Assembly (NCBI RefSeq): GCF_032884065.1
Contig: NC_088866.1
Location: 49,794,068 to 49,858,067, forward strand
DNA: 64,000 bases
Origin: Artemia franciscana
Taxonomy: Eukaryota; Arthropoda; Branchiopoda; Anostraca; Artemiidae
Direction of reading: 5' to 3'
Shown here piece after piece: positions 57,101-64,000 of the stretch. Made by a program: the position numbers and the translations under genes. The notes below the pieces were generated by a model. That model saw only the letters and a list, made by a program, of their open reading frames with translations. It made no database searches and was not told the origin of the DNA. How positions within the stretch are numbered: position 1 is the stretch's first letter; the number at the start of each line of letters is the position of its first letter.

Positions 57101-60100
57101 GGGGGGCTTGTTGCCCTCCGATCTCTTTTGACTCTTAAAAATGAGTTAGAACTTTCTATTGCCAATCAAATGATTCCTCTCTGAAGTTTATACGAGCATC
57201 CCTTCCATACCAACCATATATGCCCCAGGGCAAAACTTACAACATCTGCCCCAGGACCCTAAGGGATTGTGTCGACCCCGGAGTTTTTGATATATGATAT
57301 TTGAACTATTTTCAAAAAATTGCTATTTCAAAGTTCTTATCGGATGGGTTTGAGGAGAACAGGGTGTAGAGGGAGGCTAGTTGCTCTTTGATCTCTTTTC
57401 ACTCTTAAAAAATTAACTAGAACGTTCAATTTTCAATCAAATGAGCCCTCTCCGAAGTCTAAACGAGCATCCCTTTCATAAGAACTATATATGGCCCGAT
57501 GTTGAAACTTACAACACCTGCACCCACGCCCTGAAGGGTCATGTTGACTCCTGAATTTTTGTTATCCGACCTTTGATCTATTTTTGACAAAATGACTATC
57601 TCAAAATTTTTATTGATCTCATTTGGGGGAAATGCGGCGTGGGGGGGGGGTTAGCTCGATTCTTTTGACTTGAAAAACTGAACTAGAACTTTCATTTTCC
57701 AATCAAATGATCCCTCTCTGGAGTTTATACGAACATCCCTTCCATGAGAATCATTTATGCCCCCAGAACATAACTTACAATGCCTGCCCCTGTGTAATGG
57801 GGGGTTATGTCAACACTAACATTTTCGTTTTATGATCTTTTAACTAATTAAAAAAAAAATGACTATACAAACATTCTTACTGGACGGATTTGAGGAAAAA
57901 AGGGCACGGAAGGGGGGGGCTTGTTGCCTTCTGATGTCTTCTGAATCTTAAAAAGTTAACTATAACTTTTGATTTCCAATCAAATGAGCCCTCTCTGAAG
58001 TTTATATGAGCACAACTTCCATAGAAACATTAATAATATGGCCCAAGGGCATAACCTACAACCCCTACCCCCGGGCCCTGAGGGACTGAGTCGACCCAGG
58101 AGGTTTCGTTACATGATCTCTGAGCTATTTTTGAAAAATGGATGTCTCAGAGTTCTTGGAATGAGTTCTTGGGGTATCATGGGTATCTCAGAGTTTTAGA
58201 AAAAAAGGCGTGAACGGGCGCTATTTGCCCTTTGATCTCTTTTGACTCTTAAAAACTGAACTAGAATTTTCAGTTTCCAATCAAATGAGAACTGTCTGAA
58301 GTTTTTACGAGCATCATTTCCATAACAACCATATACGGTCCCAGGGCATAACTTACAAAGCCTGACCCCGAGCCCTGAGGGATTTTGTCGACCCAGGAGT
58401 TTTTGTTACATGATCTTTGAACAATTTTTGAAAAATAGCTATCTGAAAGTTCTTATCGGATTGGTTTGAGGAAAATAAGCTATGGAGGGGGGCTAGTTGG
58501 CCTCCAATCTCTTTTGGCTCTTAAATAGTGAACTACAGCTTTCAATTAAGAAACAAATGAGCCCTCTCCGAAGTTTATACGATCATCTCTTCCATAAGAA
58601 CCTTATATAACATATCTTACAACGCCTGCCCCCGGGCCCTGAGGGGTTGTGTTGACACCGGAGTTTTGCTATCTAATTTTGGAACTGTTTCTGAAAATTG
58701 GCTATCGCTAAGTTCTTATCGGATGGGTTTGAGAAAAATAGGACGTGAAGGGGGGGGTCTAGCTACCCTCCTATCTCTCTTGAATATTAAAAGGTAAACT
58801 AGAATTTACAATTTTTACTCAAATGAGCCCTCTACGAAGTTTATACGAGCATCCCTTCCATAAAAACCATACATGCCCCCAGAACACATCTTACAACGCC
58901 TGCCCGCTGGGTCCTGGGGGGTTGTGTCGACACCAGAGTTTTCGTTATCTAATTTTAAACTGTTAAGAAAATAGCTGTCTCAAAATTTGTGTTGGATGGG
59001 TTTGGGGAAAAAGGGCGTGGGGGGCTATGTTGTCCTCGAATCTTTTTTGACTCTTAAGTGAACTAGAACTTTTAATCACCAATCAAATGAGCCCACTATG
59101 AAGCTTATACGAGCATCCCTTCCATGAGAACTCTATATGCCCCCAGGGTATAACTTAGAACACCTGCCCCCGGGCTCTAGGGGGTTAAATTGACACCGAA
59201 GTTCTTCTGATCTAATCATCCGACCATTTTCAACAAAATAGCTGTCTCAAATTTTTTTTTTGATGGCTTTGAGAGAAAAAGGCGTGAGGGGCTAGTTGCT
59301 TTTGGATCTCTTTTGACTCTTAAAATTTGAACTAAAACTTTCAATTTCCGATCCAATGAGCCTCTGAAGTTTATGTGCGGATCACTTTCATAAGGACCAT
59401 ATGTGTTCCCAGGGTATAACCTACAACACCTAACCCTTTGCCCTAGGGGTTTGTGTTGACACCCCAGTTTTGTTACCGGACCTTTGAATTATTTTTAACA
59501 AAATCAAACAGTTCGTGGTAACGAACTGTAGTAAGGAGCGATCCGGATCAATAGTCACCAAAAAAAAAAAAAAAATCGAATTTCGGTACCAATAGCTACA
59601 TCAAAAGGATTGCATTTTAATGCTGTTTTACTGTTTTTTACTGTTTTAAAACAGTTTTTTAATGTTTTAAAAAGAAGAGTTGAGAGAAAGAGTCAAACTT
59701 TAGCGTAAAGAGCGGGGCGTTGATGAGGAAGTAGCCCCTTTCATATACGAAATAATTTCTATTCGTTTTAAGTATTAATGTCGCTCCTTACTTTCAGTTA
59801 AAAAAACTTGTTTTTTTTTTAATAAAAAATAGCGACGAAGATTTTTCTACTTTGTGTTTGTTAACAAAATCGCCATCTCAAAATCTTATCGGATAAATTT
59901 AGGGAAAAAGGATTAGGGGGCAAGTTGCCCTCCGATCTCTTTTGACTCTTAAAAAGTGAACTAGAACTTTCAATTACAAAGCAAATGAACCCTCTCCAAA
60001 GTTTATACGAGCATCCCTACCATAAAAACCTTATATGCCCTCAGAAAATAACTTACAGCGCCTGCCCCCTGTTCCAGGGGGTTGTGTAGACACCGGAGTT

Positions 60101-61041
60101 TTGCTATCCAATTTTTTCACTATTTTTGAAAAATGGCTATCGCAAAGTTCTATCAGATGGGTTTGAAAAAAGGGCAAGAAGGGGGGGATGAGCTAGCTGT
60201 CCTCTGATCTCTTTTGATCCTGAAAAAGTAAACTAAAACTTCCAGTTTTTAATGAAATGAGTCATCTCCCAAATTTATACGAGCATCCCCTCTTTAAAAA
60301 ACATGTATGCCCCCAGAGCATAACTTAAAACGCCTGCCCCCTGGGCCCGGGGGAGTTGTGTTGACGAAGGGGTTTTAGTTGTCTAATTTTAACTATTTAA
60401 AAAAAAGCTGCTTCAAGAATTGTTTCAGATGGGTTTGAGGAAAAAAGGGCATGAGGGTAGGGGCTAGTTGACACCAGAGTTTTTGCTATCTAATTTTAAA
60501 CTATTTAAAAAAAACAGCTGTTTCAGAAATTTGTGTCAGATGGATTTGAAGAAAAAAGGGCGCGGGGAGGGGGCTAGTTGCCCTATGATCTTTTCTCACT
60601 CTTAAAAAGTGAACTAGAACTTTCGATTTCTAATCAAGTGAGCCTCTTCTGAAATTTATATGAGCATCCCTTCCATAAGAACCAAATATGCCCCAGAGCA
60701 GAACATACAACGCCTGCCCCCGGGCCCTGGGGGTTGTGTCCGACGCCAGTGTTTTGTTATATGATCTTGGAACTATTTTTAACAAAACAGCTATATAATT
60801 TTTTTAGTGGATGCATTAGGGAAAAAGCGTGGAGGGGGGGGATAGTTGCTTTCTGATCACTTTTGACTCTTAAAAAGGGCACTAGAACTTCTGATTTCCA
60901 TTCGAATGAGCCGCCTCCAAAATTTACGCGACAACCCTTTACATATGAAGTGCCTCTGGGAAAAAATAAATAATAAATGATTAATAAAATATTCGAGCCG
61001 TATGGCCTTTACTATAGGCAACGCTGTGGCGTTGCCTCCGA
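54135..61041 (-). mobile_element. Family B element B3: about two dozen tandem modules
   Basis: On the minus strand the element starts A|TC at 61041-61040. The head hairpin follows: GGCAACGC (61036-61029 on the minus strand) with a 4-base loop and GCGTTGCC. Then come TATAGTAAAGGCCATACGGC and the TTTTTCCCAGAGGCAC segment shared with B1 and B2. It continues as an array of 260-300 bp modules. On the plus strand each shows GATCTCTTTTGACTCTTAAA, AAATGAGCCCTCTCCGAAGT, TTATACGAGCATCCCTTCC, ATATGCCCCC, CTTACAACGCCTGCCCC, GTGTCGACACCGGAGTTTTT and TTTTAACAAAATGGCTATCT. Modules are 70-90% alike by eye and most have G or C runs of varying length. A family A element interrupts it at 59504-59823. No protein is encoded. 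Confidence 0.85.
59504..59823 (+). mobile_element. Short family A element inserted in the B3 array
   Basis: Head A|TCAAACAGTTCGTGGTAACG and GTAAGGAGCGATCCGGATCA, then about 80 bp of first-segment sequence fused to the central spacer (TTTTAAAAAGAAGAGTTGAG) and right arm of the foldback, ending TTACTTTCAGTTAAAAAAAC and a T-run. It lacks the left foldback arm and everything between. At only about 320 bp, it retains both ends, which makes it the best guide to the element's true termini. Confidence 0.75.
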
Positions 61042-61524
61042 TATTATGAGTCAAAGTCTAATTTGGAAGTATTGTTGGGAAATTTTGGAGATCATTCTTA
61101 GTTATAATTAACAATTCAAATTTTCAACTTCGCAATAATAATTTAAAGTCTGTGGAAGTAAAAAACAAGATGTCTTTCATGTTTAAATATGATTGGCAAA
61201 AGTAAGAGCTCCCAGGATAGGATGTAATCAAACTCCCCATGATAAGGAACAGCAAGAAAAGAGTGATACTTGTTAATAGCGAACAAAACTCTAAAAAATT
61301 AAAGTTTGATAATAATTTACTCAATTGCAATAATGCTGATTAAAAAAAAAGTCTGAAGTTACGTATCAAAATTGGAAAGAAGTAATTCCCTAAAATTCCG
61401 GAATAATATAATTCTAGAAAAGAGCTATAGTTCTAGCAAAAGAAATAAAGTATCTTGAGACGTATCGGTATTTTGATCAAAGCCGCATAAAGGAAGTCAG
61501 CACAACTGATTATTCTGCAACACA
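61042..61524. other. AT-rich stretch, nothing identified
   Basis: The minus-strand open frame 61124-61330 is hydrophobic low complexity without a motif. Confidence 0.5.
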
Positions 61525-61617
61525 GCCCTCTCCTTCCTCTCCTATTTTCTCTCCTATTTTCTCTCCTTCCTCTCCTATTTCCTCTCCTATTTTCTCCTTC
61601 CTCTCCTATTTTCTCCG
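61525..61617 (+). repeat. Polypyrimidine minisatellite CTCTCCTATTTT/CTCCTTCC
   Basis: About 93 bp almost purely of C and T on the plus strand, made of alternating CTCCTATTTTCT and CTCCTTCCT words. It is followed by an ATTAAATTAAAATAA repeat (61635-61690). Long polypurine/polypyrimidine tracts can adopt triplex DNA; no evidence beyond sequence. Confidence 0.85.
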
Positions 61618-61902
61618 AGAAGAAAAATTAGAGATCTTATTAAATTAAAATAAATATCTTATTAAATTAAAATAAATTAAATTAAAATATCTTGTTATTA
61701 TTTGCAGAATGATCGTTTTTAACCAGTAACCCTAAGGGAAAAAGCACTTGGAAGAGACCCACTTGGTTCAGATGACTTTTTAACAAAGTTTAATTATGCT
61801 CACCTGACTCATTTGCCGAAGTCACGTATATTTTCCTATTTTACAAATAGGAAACCTCCACTATTTCTGTATGAAATTAGGTAGTGACCAAACAATAGAT
61901 AT

Positions 61903-62298
61903 TTAACGAGCCTTAAGATCGTCGGTCAAATTTCCGTAAGTCAGACTAAATAAGATAGATGGATCGGTCGATTTGAAGCAAGTGATAAAATTACAACAGG
62001 ATTCCAAATAAATAAAAGTAGAATCAGACAATAATTGTGTTGATTCTAAAGCTAATCGCAGATCATTAAGCACATATTCTTGTGACGGGAGTATCGGAAG
62101 AAAAACTTGTTTGAGAGAGCAATATTTTTTTCGGTTTACGAAATCAAAAGTTTGTTTATATGCTTTTTCTACGTTTTCACGAGTCGGACAAAAATTCAAA
62201 GGAGGGAGGGCTTCAAACCCTGGTAACGTCCCTCCCCCAGAATTCGGATTGGGCATCAGATGGCTTGTATCTAATATTCCTCTAAAAATATGAAGCAT
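61903..62298 (-). CDS. Hypothetical 131-codon open frame
   Basis: The frame MLHIFRGILDTSHLMPNPNS ... LTDDLKAR has a mixed, protein-like composition without low complexity, unlike most frames here. A Gly/Pro turn region (residues about 19-38) precedes a charged helix (TRENVEKAYKQTFDFVNRKK), then a Leu/Ser-rich half. I recognise no domain. It lies outside the repeat families listed here. It might be an exon, part of an uncharacterised element, or chance. There is no clear TATA box or poly(A) context. Confidence 0.3.
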   Translation of the reverse strand: MLHIFRGILDTSHLMPNPNSGGGTLPGFEALPPLNFCPTRENVEKAYKQTFDFVNRKKYCSLKQVFLPILPSQEYVLNDLRLALESTQLLSDSTFIYLESCCNFITCFKSTDPSILFSLTYGNLTDDLKAR

Positions 62299-63524
62299 TA
62301 TCTACTCCTTTGCTTTTATTAATACTAATAAACATAATAATAATAACTTATTTATAACCAACATTATACAAAAAATATGACACTTGTAGAGTAATTAAAA
62401 AAAACACAGAAACAAAACTGCACATAAAAAAATAAACATAAAGTAAAAAAAACACTAAAAATAAATATGCCGTTGATGGCATATTTATAGTAAGTTGATG
62501 GTGGTAGCTTAGCTTATGTGGAACAAGTTTAACAAGCTTTACATATAGCTTTGCAAACAGTATTTTGTTTACTTGTCGATGTTTTTTCTTAGGCACGAAA
62601 AAGTGAAAACAACAATCTGGAATGCCAATGATTATAAACTGAAAAGAAAGAAAACAGAAAAATGACAGCAAACACTTAAAAAAATTTGTTAACCAGCTTA
62701 AGGAAGGAAGAACTTCTTTTTATTTGTGGCTGTTAACAGAGGCCACAATCATATCAGGGTTTTCTTGCCCCAATCCCCAATCTGTTCAGCCCATTGATTA
62801 TTTTTTTCTAATTTTTACTCCACTTTTACTGCAATTTTACTTAAATCTTGAGCACTCTGGTGACAGCCCTGGCTATCAATTGTTAATATTTCCCTTATGC
62901 AGAGTTCACTTGCATTCAAGGGCGCCAGCAGAAAATTTTTCAGGGGGGCAAACGCCAAAATATTAGTAGTAGTTGGGTGACAGGGAATATATTTCAGGAA
63001 ATTTTTGTAGGAATAAGTTTATTTTAAGTACTTTTAGGAAAAACTTAGAAAAAAGAGCCGTTAAATTGTTTGCAAAATGAAGCAAAATACAGTAAATTTT
63101 TTACAGTAAATACAGTTTGATTATCATGCATTTAGTTTTAAAAGAAAATCAAATTCAGACCCAAATTACGGAAAGATTTATTTCTTCTGTAAATTATAGC
63201 AGACGTAGACTTGTCTTAATGCAGTTTTCTACGCCCTAGAAGTTTACAGAAGGAGTAGAGATGCTCAAAAATCATCCTCTCTGCATCGATACCACGTTTT
63301 GATTTTATAACGGCCATGTAAAATGTATATCTTTCATAACTGGACAATTCTCCCCCTCGAACTTAAATCTCTTATATATTCAGACATTAAAAAAATAGAA
63401 TAGCGAAAGAAAAAATAATTAAGCTTACTATCCAGCTGTCAAATTAACCCTCTTTCTTTTTATTGTCCTATTCAACTAAATAAAATGAACAGGTTCAAAA
63501 AAATTTCGTCACAAGAGAATCTTA
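62299..63524. other. AT-rich stretch with a possible decayed repeat
   Basis: At 62918-62950 the sequence CAAGGGCGCCAGCAGAAAAT, then TTTTCAGGGGGGCAAA, looks like a dispersed repeat motif common in invertebrate genomes, but I cannot delimit it. Open frames at 62348-62671 (minus) and 62724-62966 (plus) are not recognisable. Confidence 0.4.
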
Positions 63525-64000
63525 TCAAATAATTTGTGATTAAAAACTGGAAGTAAAAAGTGACTTGGACCAATATTCGCCAAAACTGAAAATGGAATTC
63601 ACATGACAATTGCTAAACCGGCAATACTGGCTTTTCATGTTGATTCTAAATATATAAAATTCTTTAAGTTTAATGTTACCCACCCAAAACCAGAAATCTT
63701 AGAAAATTTGCCTGATTTTCAAAAAAAGGGGAAACATCCCCAAAAAAGCAAGCGATCTTATTGAAAATCCCTTAATTGGATTCATCGTATCTGAGAACTC
63801 TACCATAGAGGTTTCAAGCTCCAGTCTTTAAAATGTAGAATTTTGCCTTTTTTTCAGAAGAAATATCCTCGATTCATGTTCATTTGTTTTGTTTTTTCCC
63901 TCAGGGGTGATTATATCAAACCGAAGGTCCGTGATAATTTGGAGGGAGCTCATTCAAACGTAAATGTAAAGCTCTTATTTTAGGGCACCAAACTACGACT
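63525..64000 (+). mobile_element. Family A element, old copy, runs off the window
   Basis: Starts A|TCAAATAATTTGTGATTAAA: a decayed head hairpin, then AAGTAAAAAGTGACTTGG in place of TAGTAAGGAGCGACCCGG. It continues with TCTAAATATATAAAATTC, CAGAAATCTTAGAAAATTTG, GTATCTGAGAACTCTACCAT and TTTCCCTCAGGGGTGATTAT, all in family order, to the window end inside the module shared with family B (GGAGGGAGCTCATTCAAACG). Divergence is higher than for the other forward copies. Confidence 0.75.

Overview
This window looks like a repeat-saturated stretch of an AT-rich invertebrate nuclear genome. I see no convincing intact single-copy host gene in the 64 kb. What is readable is layers of transposable elements, tandem satellites and microsatellites, many nested in each other. 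A crustacean, specifically the brine shrimp Artemia, is my best guess. The tandem array at about 36.8-39.1 kb is built of monomers averaging 113 bp that carry AluI (AGCT) sites, which fits what I remember of the Artemia AluI satellite. That identification is from memory and was not checked against any database.

Layout. 0-5.5 kb: mostly featureless AT-rich DNA, but with a GC-rich duplicated hairpin module (2.06-2.69 kb), a tRNA-Lys-like sequence and a foldback repeat. 5.5-9.2 kb: a LINE 3' end, then 19 copies of a 169-171 bp satellite. 9.3-17.8 kb: several copies of an abundant element here called family A, plus a LINE fragment and TA microsatellites. 17.8-21.1 kb: two LINE remnants. 21.9-23.6 kb: another family A copy. 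25.4-30 kb: non-LTR retrotransposons on the minus strand, including a 511-codon reverse-transcriptase reading frame. 30.2-35.1 kb: two copies of family B flanking a broken reading frame with a PWWP domain, a coiled coil and an FP-like C-terminal domain. 36.8-39.1 kb: the 113-bp satellite. 39.4-46.4 kb: LINE pieces and nested family A copies. 46.4-49.1 kb: a LINE endonuclease remnant, then a Helitron with both termini, sitting inside a (TA)n tract. 49.25-49.9 kb: an inverted, diverged piece of the 113-bp satellite. 49.9-54 kb: little structure. 54.1-61.0 kb: a family B element inflated to about two dozen tandem modules, with a small family A element inserted. 61-64 kb: a polypyrimidine repeat, one unexplained reading frame and the start of another family A copy.

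The most interesting pattern is that families A and B appear to be one superfamily. Both begin A|TC, then within a few bases a perfect or near-perfect hairpin, then a related TAGTAA...CGGCTC-like motif. Both also carry the same roughly 260-bp internal module. In A it occurs once in full and once as a partial second copy; in B it is tandemly repeated into a satellite-like array. Neither shows a recognisable transposase, so they look non-autonomous. The second item of note is the PWWP / coiled-coil / FP-like reading frame, an architecture I do not recognise as standard. It is now broken by a 10-bp tandem duplication and a second frameshift.
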